DNA from: an uncultured bacterium
GTDB taxonomy: Bacteria > Cyanobacteriota > Vampirovibrionia > Gastranaerophilales > Gastranaerophilaceae
Reading direction: 5' to 3'
Assembly (NCBI GenBank): GCA_900554385.1
Contig: USHE01000120.1
Location: 1 to 5,262, forward strand
DNA length: 5,262 nucleotides
Shown: positions 1 through 5,078 of the stretch, one piece after another
Numbering within the stretch: position 1 is the first letter of the stretch
How the letters are laid out: each line of letters opens with the position of its first letter
The notes under the pieces: generated by a model
What the model was told of the DNA's origin: nothing
What the model saw: the letters and a program-made list of their open reading frames with translations, nothing else
Database searches by the model: none
Translations under genes and position numbers: made by a program

Positions 1-96
1 AGCATGATTCTTGATTTTTTCTTCCGTTTCGCATAGCTTTGAATGCACTTCAAAAGCACCGGCCAAATGGTCGGTGCTTAAATAATGGTTTCATCA
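1..96. repeat. Dispersed intergenic repeat, copy 1 (direct repeat of 3949-4044)
   Basis: Bases 1-96 match 3949-4044 at 94 of 96 positions, in the same orientation; the differences are at 78 (T against C) and 85 (A against C). Similarity resumes after an 8-bp difference: copy 1 has extra bases near 97-102 before a shared TCAAAAAT. The left end cannot be seen because the window starts inside or at the edge of this copy. The unit contains a GC-rich hairpin (56-77) and no ORF. It lies downstream of the solute-binding gene, as copy 2 lies downstream of the antiporter gene, so both sit at 3' ends of minus-strand units. A mobile or REP/MITE-like intergenic element is possible, but no target-site duplication or transposase is visible. 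Confidence 0.9.
56..77 (-). terminator. Terminator-like hairpin inside repeat copy 1
   Basis: The arms at 56-64 and 69-77 form a 9-bp stem around a 4-nt loop. On the minus strand the stem extends by AA/TT pairs and is followed by a short run of four U, two of them paired. One internal position is A·C in minus-strand RNA but G·U in plus-strand RNA. This is a plausible weak terminator for the minus-strand genes to the right, but the U tract is short. It could equally be just the conserved core of the repeat. Confidence 0.45.
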
Positions 97-410
97 TCCT
101 GTCAAAAATAATACTCTGCCATGTGTGTCTTGATATATACGAATCAATTTCTCAAACGCACAGATCATTAACCGATATATAAATTAAGGGTGAAGAGGAG
201 CCTGTTTTTAAAGCTCCTCATTACCCTTGCCACACCCTAAAAGAATTTAACCGAATCACCCAAGTCCTGATAAGCTGCGAAGCAGCTATTCAGTTATGAG
301 CAAGTAACGAAGCGGAGAGCGAATATCCGCTTTGGCTTTACAGACTGTTCCACAGTACTCCGGAAAATCTGTTTCTTGCAACTCTCACTCCACAGGACTG
401 ATTTTTTATG
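97..410. other. Hairpin-rich non-coding stretch, no credible gene
   Basis: This 314-bp gap has no ORF with a ribosome binding site or recognisable product. It holds several inverted repeats: 186-201 with 213-228, 273-278 with 282-287, 310-316 with 326-332, and 344-348 with 352-356. By my count 241-400 is about 46% GC, clearly above the AT-rich genes nearby. It lies downstream of the solute-binding gene on the minus strand and ends at the left repeat. It could be a long structured 3' UTR, an unrecognised small RNA, or the decayed remnant of an element. I recognise no known RNA family. Confidence 0.6.
186..228. repeat. 16-bp inverted repeat (stem-loop)
   Basis: The arms 186-201 and 213-228 pair over 16 positions with an 11-nt loop. 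The inner seven pairs (GAGGAGC/GCTCCTC) and the outer six are perfect; between them are one G·U or A·C position and one A·A or T·T mismatch. No U run follows on the minus strand (AAUUUAUAUAU follows instead), so it is not a textbook terminator. It could still mark the 3' end of the solute-binding gene transcript or be part of a structured RNA. Confidence 0.6.
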
Positions 411-1679
411 TCATTTCTGCATTTTTTCCTTCCATTTCTGTATTGTTTTTATGAAGACATGCTCTTTTTGCTTTTCATCTTCCTGTGCCTCATACTTAGA
501 TAATAAGGAATTAAGTTCCCTGTCCCATACCGAATAAAATCGAACAGTTTTTACTTCTTCCTGTATCGTTTTGATTTGTTTTTGATCTTGTCTCGAAAGA
601 CTCCGCATTCGTTTTTCTAGTTCCTTTTTGTAAATAGAAACCCCTTGCGGAAATCTTATATTGCTTGCCTCTCTTTTATCTTCTAACTCTATTCCTTTTC
701 CCGATAAAACTTCTTCACTGTATAGCATTTGTAAAAAGGAGACTGCTTTTAAAGGTTGCTTTGTGTTCTTATTAATTCCTGCATAAAGTGTAACATTTGC
801 AGTGAATCCGCCTTCCTGATTCGGCATTGCAAATACCGTATGAACTGTTTTTTCACCTCCAAGTTCTTCCAAATCATTTAAACTTACTACTCCTGTGTCT
901 TTTATTTCCCAGTTTAAAGCTAATGATCTTGTTTTTAATGCTACTGTTTCATCCAAAACTTTTTTTATCTGTTCTTCCGAATATAGAAGTGTTTTTTTCT
1001 TATAATCAACCACCTCACTAAATGTATCAAAAAATTGAACCCCACTTCTTTGCCCTACAATCTGTTGAATTGCTTTTTCTTTTTGTCTGGCTAATTCCAG
1101 CCAATTTCTTGATATTTCTGTATTTTCCGGTAAATCCTGTGTTGTAAATGCATATAGAAAATAATCGTATGTCATAGGAAGCAGTATTTGTTCCTCATTA
1201 GCCATACCTGCAGACAAAATCTTCTCTTCTAAAATATCTATATCAAAATATTTCATGTATGGTTTCAACGAAAGAAAGGTTCCCTGATACATTTCTTTTT
1301 TGGGGTCTTCAAAAACAACTACTCTTTGCTCACTCCAAGTCGGATTCGGCCCTTCTGCGAAAAATACATCCGGCCCTTCTCCCGTCGTAATTTCATTCTG
1401 GATCTCCTGTACTTTTTCTTCCGAAGCCTGTTGCCCTGATGGGATTACCATTAATTCCACTCCATTATTTTTATATATTTTCTTCCAGGCTGCCACTATT
1501 TGAAGTACCGTTTTTTTATTTTCTTCATCAACACAAATTTTTAATGGCATTTCCGTTTTCTCAATTTCAATCTTGGCTTGTGTATCTGCATATACCGTTT
1601 CTGCATTTAAGCTCCCACTGACTAATGTGATGTTAATCAGAATCAAACCAAAAATTTCTTTCAACCTTTTTCCCATCAT
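411..1679 (-). CDS. Secreted solute-binding-protein-like protein
   Basis: This 422-residue protein resembles ABC-type extracellular solute-binding proteins of the family 1 kind. An N-terminal signal peptide (Lys/Arg at 4-7, hydrophobic core about 9-22) has plausible signal peptidase I sites after Ala26 or Ala31. There is no lipobox; the nearest Cys (49) is too far in. GEGPDVFF at 100-107 is typical of the first lobe. The stretch around 300-321 (AGINKNTKQPLKAV and following) matches the usual second-lobe helix. The C-terminal 60 residues are Lys/Glu/Gln-rich. I start at the ATG at 1679 because a GGGGG ribosome site sits 7 nt upstream; an upstream GTG at 1709 is in frame but lies in a hairpin arm without a site. 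No permease or ATPase gene is nearby, and without a lipid anchor a standard importer role is doubtful. It may act in sensing with the M56 protein. Family assignment is fairly sure, function unknown. Confidence 0.8.
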   Translation of the reverse strand: MMGKRLKEIFGLILINITLVSGSLNAETVYADTQAKIEIEKTEMPLKICVDEENKKTVLQIVAAWKKIYKNNGVELMVIPSGQQASEEKVQEIQNEITTGEGPDVFFAEGPNPTWSEQRVVVFEDPKKEMYQGTFLSLKPYMKYFDIDILEEKILSAGMANEEQILLPMTYDYFLYAFTTQDLPENTEISRNWLELARQKEKAIQQIVGQRSGVQFFDTFSEVVDYKKKTLLYSEEQIKKVLDETVALKTRSLALNWEIKDTGVVSLNDLEELGGEKTVHTVFAMPNQEGGFTANVTLYAGINKNTKQPLKAVSFLQMLYSEEVLSGKGIELEDKREASNIRFPQGVSIYKKELEKRMRSLSRQDQKQIKTIQEEVKTVRFYSVWDRELNSLLSKYEAQEDEKQKEHVFIKTIQKWKEKMQK

Positions 1680-1699
1680 TATGCTACCCCCTATGTTTC

Positions 1700-1708
1700 T
1701 ATATAGCA
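1700..1708 (-). promoter_or_regulatory. Possible extended -10 promoter for the solute-binding gene
   Basis: The minus strand reads TGC followed by TATATA (1700-1705), an extended -10 like the one before the repressor gene. No convincing -35 hexamer lies upstream, and the element overlaps the arm of a hairpin. Transcription would start about 15 nt before the ATG at 1679. The gene may instead be read through from the small secreted protein gene. Confidence 0.3.
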
Positions 1709-1759
1709 CAAGGCTATTGCATGACTTCTGTTTTTTTACATATCATACAACAGCCTTGT
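1708..1759 (-). promoter_or_regulatory. Long intercistronic hairpin
   Basis: The arms 1708-1724 and 1743-1759 form an uninterrupted 17-bp stem in minus-strand RNA, with two G·U pairs and an 18-nt A-rich loop. In plus-strand RNA the same two positions would be A·C mismatches, so the structure fits the minus-strand transcript better. It fills most of the gap between the small secreted protein gene and the solute-binding gene, ending 28 nt before the latter's ATG. No U run follows on the minus strand. I infer a processing or stabilising element, or one that lowers downstream expression. A run of seven T follows on the plus strand, but no plus-strand gene needs a terminator here. The loop contains a TACATAT half-site resembling BlaI-type operators. 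Confidence 0.6.
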
Positions 1760-1770
1760 TTTTTTAATCA

Positions 1771-2127
1771 TTAATTATCATATCCGTGACAAATTGTTCT
1801 TGTTTCTTTCACATTAGCAGTATTTCCTGCGTTACAATTTAAACATTTTGTAGTTTTTATTCCTGTTCTATACTGCTTCAAATCAGTTCCCCATGCGTGA
1901 CCATGAGTACATGTAACTGTACCACTGCTTATCCAGCTTCCCCATACGGTTGACGATGTTATTCTTCCTCCACATCTCGGGCAAACTGTAGCATACGGCA
2001 TAATTTCTTCATACGCAAAAGTATTCTTACTTTCGATAACATCCGCTTTTGTTACATTGGCAGAAAATGTACTGGCCAACATTAAGGTCATTAGAAAAAT
2101 GGAAATTTTTTTCTTTACCGCTTTCAT
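1771..2127 (-). CDS. Small secreted Cys/His-rich protein, paralogous to the M56 sensor's C-terminal domain
   Basis: This 118-residue protein has a clear signal peptide: Lys at 2 and 5-7, hydrophobic core about 8-23, and likely cleavage after Ala28. The mature part is about 90 residues. It carries CPRC (49-52), VWGSW (61-65), CTHGHAWG (73-80), DL (82-83), CLNC (95-98) and a terminal CHGYDN (113-118). Paired CxxC motifs plus extra Cys and His suggest a small zinc-ribbon-like or disulfide-stabilised domain; this is inference. Residues 49-118 align without gaps to residues 335-404 of the neighbouring M56 sensor, with 23 of 70 identical by my count, including every Cys aligned. The start is secure: AAGGAG lies 6 nt before the ATG. 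The gene has its own promoter, bracketed by candidate BlaI operators, so it is probably the main target of the sensor/repressor pair. I recognise no named family. Confidence 0.88.
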   Translation of the reverse strand: MKAVKKKISIFLMTLMLASTFSANVTKADVIESKNTFAYEEIMPYATVCPRCGGRITSSTVWGSWISSGTVTCTHGHAWGTDLKQYRTGIKTTKCLNCNAGNTANVKETRTICHGYDN

Positions 2128-2147
2128 ACTTTTCTCCTTAAAAATTT

Positions 2148-2153
2148 ATTATA
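2148..2153 (-). promoter_or_regulatory. Secondary TATAAT box before the small secreted protein gene
   Basis: A perfect TATAAT lies on the minus strand 21 nt before the ATG at 2127. A perfect TTGACA (2156-2161) is only 2 bp upstream of it, far too close to act as its -35, and no good hexamer sits at 16-18 bp. It might serve as a weak alternative start site, but the upstream promoter at 2187-2215 is much better spaced. Confidence 0.25.
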
Positions 2154-2167
2154 CCTGTCAACGTACA

Positions 2168-2184
2168 TTCTACATTTGTATAAT
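2168..2184. promoter_or_regulatory. Candidate BlaI-type operator, proximal copy
   Basis: The plus strand reads TACATTTGTA at 2171-2180, a TACA-N2-TGTA dyad of the kind bound by BlaI/MecI repressors. It starts 7 bp downstream of the -10 box at 2187-2192, so it covers the expected transcription start, where a bound repressor would block initiation. The surrounding 17 bp recur at 2221-2237 with 15 of 17 matches. Assignment to the BlaI encoded here is inference. Confidence 0.6.
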
Positions 2185-2186
2185 AA

Positions 2187-2215
2187 AAAATACCACACTT
2201 CCTACTTTTTGTCAA
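2187..2215 (-). promoter_or_regulatory. Promoter of the small secreted protein gene
   Basis: On the minus strand a perfect TTGACA (2210-2215) is followed after exactly 17 bp by TATTTT (2187-2192), with TGG directly upstream of the -10 as an extended element. It lies just beyond the stop codon of the M56 gene with no terminator between, so the small gene can be transcribed alone as well as by readthrough. Similar 17-bp sequences at 2168-2184 and 2221-2237 flank it and are the proposed operators. Confidence 0.65.
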
Positions 2216-2220
2216 TCTTT

Positions 2221-2237
2221 TTCTACGTTTGTCTAAT
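2221..2237. promoter_or_regulatory. Candidate BlaI-type operator, distal copy
   Basis: TTCTACGTTTGTCTAAT on the plus strand matches 2168-2184 at 15 of 17 positions, exactly 53 bp away (about five helical turns), upstream of the -35 box. Its dyad is weaker (TACG and TGTC in place of TACA and TGTA). It touches the stop codon of the M56 gene, which covers 2237-2239. It could be a secondary operator bound cooperatively with the proximal copy. Confidence 0.45.
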
Positions 2238-3451
2238 TAATCATTATACCCATGGCAGACTATTTTTTCTTGCCTGATCTTTATCTCAAAAAAATTTCCA
2301 CATTCATTACACCTGATTTTTTCTACTCCATATCTGGCTTTCTGTAAGTCATCTCCCCATGCATATTGATGTGTACATACTACATTTTTTTCATTTTCCC
2401 ATGCATTCCAAACCACTTCTCCTTGTACCGCAGCTTTGCATTTGGGACAATTTTCTATATGCGATGATGACCATATTTGTCGCGCTATTTGCATTTCCGA
2501 AAAACTCAAAATAATTATTCCAAAAAGAAAAACAGTGACGTATATTCGAAGTTTTTTTCTTGCTAAAAACACATTGTAAAATCGTTCTTTCAGTATCTCT
2601 GTTTCTGATACCATTGAAACAACTCCAGACAATTCTTTTTTCGTTTGTTTTGAAGCCACTTTTAAAATAACATTGCAATAATCTTTCCGTTGCGTCAGAT
2701 TCATATGTTTTGTAACAGTCTCATCACAGACACATTCGATATCTATATTTGCCATTTTTTGCACCCACAGCATTGGGATACAAAACCAATAAACATCCCT
2801 TATAATTTGAAGAAACATTTTATACCATAAATCGTGTTTTTTCTGATGTGTCAATTCATGTAAAAAAATCAAATACCATTCTTCATAGGAGTAATTTTCC
2901 GTTTCCAGCATTTCTTGTGGAATCAATACTTTTGTATTTCGTACACCAAACAACATAGGAGAATAAAAATCTTGATTTTCACAGACCCATATTTCTGTTT
3001 TTTTTATTTTACAAACTTCGCTTGCTTTTTTTAGAGCTTCTAATACGGAATTTTTTTGCATTCTTTTACATTCTGCAAATATTCTTTTTTTCCATATTCT
3101 ATATTGTATTGCGTGAAACAAAAGGCATAAAATCATCCCTGCAAGCCATATATACGGCAAAAATTTTTCGCCTGACATCCACTCTCGAATTGAAACGTTT
3201 CCAATTTTCGTCATGATCGCAGTCTTTTGATTTTGTTCCCCCATATAATATGCCGGCATAGAAATTATAAAAAAATGTTGCCGGAATTTCTCCGTCACAC
3301 TCCAAAACGGAAAGCACATTTTAATTGTCAGAAATATCCAGACTACCTTTCTCCAGCAATGACCGAGTCTTTTCCCCATTATTTTTTGTACAACATATGC
3401 CATAAATGCGACTATGCCTATGAAAAGATTCCACTTTATGATAAATGCCAT
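2237..3451 (-). CDS. M56/BlaR1-family membrane metallopeptidase sensor with a Cys/His-rich extracellular domain
   Basis: This 404-residue protein has the M56 layout. Membrane segments lie near 2-22, 35-50, 98-116, 211-230 and 301-320. The family motif SPMLFGV is at 164-170, the zinc site HELTH at 198-202, and the likely third ligand Glu239 lies in IECVCDE (238-244); LKERFYN (287-293) precedes the last membrane helix. Classical BlaR1/MecR1 is near 585-600 residues and ends in an extracellular penicillin-binding domain. Here only about 80 residues follow the last helix, with no SxxK or KTG pattern. They instead carry CPKC (335-338), CTH (359-361), AWGDDL (364-369), CNEC (381-384) and a terminal CHGYND (399-404). 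This domain matches the secreted protein encoded next door. The gene follows the repressor gene after 29 nt, with a GAGGA site about 11 nt before the ATG. By analogy with BlaR1 it senses an extracellular signal and triggers repressor inactivation through its cytosolic-side protease; the signal is unknown. Confidence 0.88.
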   Translation of the reverse strand: MAFIIKWNLFIGIVAFMAYVVQKIMGKRLGHCWRKVVWIFLTIKMCFPFWSVTEKFRQHFFIISMPAYYMGEQNQKTAIMTKIGNVSIREWMSGEKFLPYIWLAGMILCLLFHAIQYRIWKKRIFAECKRMQKNSVLEALKKASEVCKIKKTEIWVCENQDFYSPMLFGVRNTKVLIPQEMLETENYSYEEWYLIFLHELTHQKKHDLWYKMFLQIIRDVYWFCIPMLWVQKMANIDIECVCDETVTKHMNLTQRKDYCNVILKVASKQTKKELSGVVSMVSETEILKERFYNVFLARKKLRIYVTVFLFGIIILSFSEMQIARQIWSSSHIENCPKCKAAVQGEVVWNAWENEKNVVCTHQYAWGDDLQKARYGVEKIRCNECGNFFEIKIRQEKIVCHGYND

Positions 3452-3480
3452 CTGTAACTATGTCCTCTACACCACTTTTT

Positions 3481-3846
3481 CTATTTTTGTCTGTCAATAA
3501 ATTCCTGCAATTGCTTAACCTCTTTTGAGCTAAGTTTTTCTCCATCATACAATGACGATGCGAATTTTGCTAATGACCCTTGAAACATTTTATCTAACAT
3601 GTTTTTTCCAACTGTGCCTATATAGTTTTCTTTTTCTACTAATGGTACATAAAGATTTGATTTCCCATTCCTCACTTTTTGAATAAATCCTTTTTTTTCC
3701 AAACGAGTAAGCAATGTTAAAATGGTACTCGGTGCAATGTTTTTCTCTACATTCAATTTCTCTTCAATTTGAAATCGGCTGACAGGTTCCGCATATTCCC
3801 ATACAATCATCATAATTTCCTGTTCTGATTCTGGTAATTTTTTCAT
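3481..3846 (-). CDS. BlaI/MecI-family winged-helix transcriptional repressor
   Basis: This 121-residue protein has the usual BlaI/MecI length. The N-terminal helix has the family signature LPESEQEIMMIVWE (4-17). The recognition region is APSTILTLLTRLEKKGFI (38-55) and the wing covers RNGKSNLYVPL (59-69). The C-terminal half (about 70-121) is the helical dimerisation part. Family members bind DNA as dimers and are inactivated after a partner M56 protease is activated; staphylococcal BlaI is cleaved at Asn-Phe near residue 101. The local segment SLAKFAS (91-97) resembles that region, with Lys-Phe at the aligned point; this alignment is my inference. A GGAGAG site 5 nt before the ATG fixes the start. 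It is the first gene of the module and is very probably co-transcribed with the M56 gene. Likely targets are its own promoter and the TACA/TGTA sites before the small secreted protein gene. Nothing here indicates beta-lactam resistance. Confidence 0.92.
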   Translation of the reverse strand: MKKLPESEQEIMMIVWEYAEPVSRFQIEEKLNVEKNIAPSTILTLLTRLEKKGFIQKVRNGKSNLYVPLVEKENYIGTVGKNMLDKMFQGSLAKFASSLYDGEKLSSKEVKQLQEFIDRQK

Positions 3847-3878
3847 TTCTACTCTCCGCTTTTCTCTACTTTGACCAG

Positions 3879-3907
3879 ATTATAGCATATTTTCCAGAAA
3901 ATTGTTG
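3879..3907 (-). promoter_or_regulatory. Extended -10 promoter of the repressor/sensor operon
   Basis: The minus strand has a perfect TATAAT (3879-3884) preceded by TGC, an extended -10. The hexamer 17 bp upstream (CAACAA, 3902-3907) is a poor -35, which the extended -10 would compensate. The spacer contains the inverted repeat ATTTTC-N2-GAAAAT (3889-3902), a possible operator. No TACA/TGTA dyad like the one before the small gene is present; the closest match, CTACTTTGAC at 3867-3876, lacks one base of the spacing. Confidence 0.7.
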
Positions 3908-3948
3908 CACTTTTTGGGACTGTTTTCCGCCTTCCGAAGCTAGATTCT

Positions 3949-4044
3949 AGCATGATTCTTGATTTTTTCTTCCGTTTCGCATAGCTTTGAATGCACTTCA
4001 AAAGCACCGGCCAAATGGTCGGTGCCTAAATACTGGTTTCATCA
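3949..4044. repeat. Dispersed intergenic repeat, copy 2 (direct repeat of 1-96)
   Basis: This is the second copy of the 96-bp unit, 3948 bp from copy 1. It lies between the antiporter stop codon and the repressor promoter. Directly beyond it toward the promoter is a small dyad, GCTAG-ATT-CTAGC (3939-3951), overlapping the repeat edge by three bases. Whether copy 1 has this dyad cannot be seen, because the window begins at that point. The two copies enclose the complete repressor, sensor, secreted protein and solute-binding module. Confidence 0.9.
4004..4025 (-). terminator. Terminator-like hairpin inside repeat copy 2
   Basis: The arms 4004-4012 and 4017-4025 match the hairpin of copy 1. It lies 90 nt beyond the antiporter stop codon on the minus strand and is followed by a short UUUU run, so it is the best candidate for ending that transcript. 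Copy 2 has CCTAAA rather than CTTAAA beyond the arm, so the stem is shorter at its base than in copy 1. Confidence 0.45.
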
Positions 4045-4114
4045 AAAATGGTTCATCTTATACCACACATAAATATGCAAAATATCCTGCATAGCATAAA
4101 AGCATAACGACACC

Positions 4115-4987
4115 TCACGTTTTCCGTAATTCCCTGTTCTTGTACGTCCCAATCCATAAAACCAGACCTGCCAGAATTGCGATTCCTGTGTCTACAATAA
4201 ATTTAGTTTCAAATGGCACAGGACAGATCAGTGCGGCTGTTCCAATTACAAATAAAATGTTAAAAATATTGCTTCCGACAATATTTCCGATTGCAATTCC
4301 TGCATTCCCTCTTTTTGCTGCTGTCACAGATGTTACCAGCTCCGGAAGTGATGTTCCGAGAGCAACAATCGTCAGTCCGATAAAACGCTCACTCATTCCA
4401 AAGTATCGTGCAATCTCGGTTGCCCCGCTGACGGCAAAATCACTTCCTTTTACAACCAGGACGCCGCCTGCCACCATCAAAAGAAGACATTTCCAGACAG
4501 GATAATTTTTCGCTTCCTCTTCTTCCGGATTTTCCCCTTTTTTTGACATTACAAACAAATAGCCAAGATATACAAGAAACAGTACCCATAAGACTATGCC
4601 TTCGGCAAACGTTACTTTTCCTCCTGTGATTCCGCATATCATTAAAACTACCGTAACAAACATCATAAACGGTATTTCATAAAACAAGGTAGACCTTTGT
4701 ATTGCCACATTTGTTATTAATGCCGTAAGTCCGAGAATAATAAAAATATTCAAAATATTGCTTCCAACCACATTTCCTATCGTAATTCCTGCGTTCTGCT
4801 GCATCGCTGCGGTAATACTTACAGCAGCCTCCGGCATACTCGTTCCCATTGCAACAATGGTAAGTCCGATAATCAGCTGGGGAATTCCAAACTTTCTTGC
4901 TATGCTTGCAGACCCTTCCACAAACCAGTCTGCTCCTTTTACCAGAAAAAGGAAACCCACTATCAAAATCCCTGCCTGTAACATCAT
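4115..4987 (-). CDS. CaCA-family calcium/cation antiporter (YrbG/NCX-like)
   Basis: This 290-residue inner-membrane antiporter has two homologous halves, each with an alpha repeat. Alpha-1 is GLTIVAMGTSMPEAA (41-55) followed by GNVVGSNILN (71-80). Alpha-2 is GLTIVALGTSLPELV (204-218) followed by GNIVGSNIFN (234-243). Glu53 and Glu216 match the paired cation-binding glutamates of NCX-type exchangers, and Asn80 and Asn243 sit at the equivalent positions after GSN. About ten hydrophobic helices are visible, with an acidic cytoplasmic-type loop (GENPEEEE, 151-158) between the halves. I start at the ATG at 4987: a GAGAGGAAG site precedes it by about 9 nt, and the protein then begins like its relatives. 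The in-frame ATG at 5014 adds nine mostly charged residues and lacks a site. The upstream putative Mn2+ riboswitch suggests that it exports Mn2+, or Ca2+ and Mn2+; that is inference. It appears monocistronic. Confidence 0.92.
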   Translation of the reverse strand: MMLQAGILIVGFLFLVKGADWFVEGSASIARKFGIPQLIIGLTIVAMGTSMPEAAVSITAAMQQNAGITIGNVVGSNILNIFIILGLTALITNVAIQRSTLFYEIPFMMFVTVVLMICGITGGKVTFAEGIVLWVLFLVYLGYLFVMSKKGENPEEEEAKNYPVWKCLLLMVAGGVLVVKGSDFAVSGATEIARYFGMSERFIGLTIVALGTSLPELVTSVTAAKRGNAGIAIGNIVGSNIFNILFVIGTAALICPVPFETKFIVDTGIAILAGLVLWIGTYKNRELRKT

Positions 4988-5039
4988 ACGTATCTTCCTC
5001 TCTTTCTTTTGCATTCTTTGCAGCAGGTGTTATAGGCAT

Positions 5040-5078
5040 AAAAAAAGAGACTCCTACTGCATCTACAGTAAAAGTCTC
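5040..5078 (-). terminator. Intrinsic terminator of the riboswitch expression platform
   Basis: On the minus strand GAGACTTTTACTG (5066-5078) pairs with CAGTAGGAGTCTC (5047-5059) to form a 13-bp stem with two G·U pairs and a 6-nt loop, followed by seven U (5040-5046). It lies in the leader, 53 nt before the antiporter ATG. Its 5' arm includes the CUUUU (5070-5074) needed to close the aptamer, so terminator and closed aptamer are mutually exclusive. This predicts that ligand binding turns the gene on. Confidence 0.88.

Noticed and set aside
1530..1540. Lipoprotein attachment at Cys49 of the solute-binding protein
   Set aside because: The Cys is more than 20 residues beyond the signal peptide core and sits in LKICVDE, not in an L-x-G/A-C lipobox.
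411..1709. Upstream GTG start at 1709 for the solute-binding protein
   Set aside because: It lies in the arm of the 17-bp hairpin with no ribosome site, whereas the ATG at 1679 has GGGGG at 7-nt spacing directly before a classical signal peptide.
1737..1750. BlaI operator before the solute-binding gene
   Set aside because: TACATATCATACA has only one good half-site, followed by a direct rather than inverted repeat; too weak to call.
1708..1766. Plus-strand intrinsic terminator (hairpin followed by seven T)
   Set aside because: There is no plus-strand gene to terminate and the stem has two A·C mismatches in plus-strand RNA; the pairing is better on the minus strand.
2148..2161. Perfect TTGACA and TATAAT as one promoter
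   Set aside because: They are only 2 bp apart, so they cannot serve together as -35 and -10.
3481..3846. Beta-lactam resistance regulation by a BlaI/BlaR1 pair
   Set aside because: The sensor has no penicillin-binding domain and no beta-lactamase or PBP2a-like gene is present; family membership alone does not imply this signal.
1..4044. CRISPR array or complete insertion sequence formed by the two repeats
   Set aside because: There are only two copies, almost 4 kb apart, with ordinary genes between them; no spacers, transposase or terminal inverted repeats are seen.
4115..5014. ATG at 5014 as start of the antiporter
   Set aside because: It lacks a Shine-Dalgarno sequence and adds a charged stretch. 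The ATG at 4987 has a good site and gives the usual hydrophobic N-terminus, though 5014 cannot be fully excluded.
4677..5039. 120-codon ORF beginning just after the riboswitch terminator
   Set aside because: It is a shifted frame over the antiporter gene, which has unmistakable alpha-repeat motifs in its own frame. Its predicted protein is unlike any membrane or soluble family I know.
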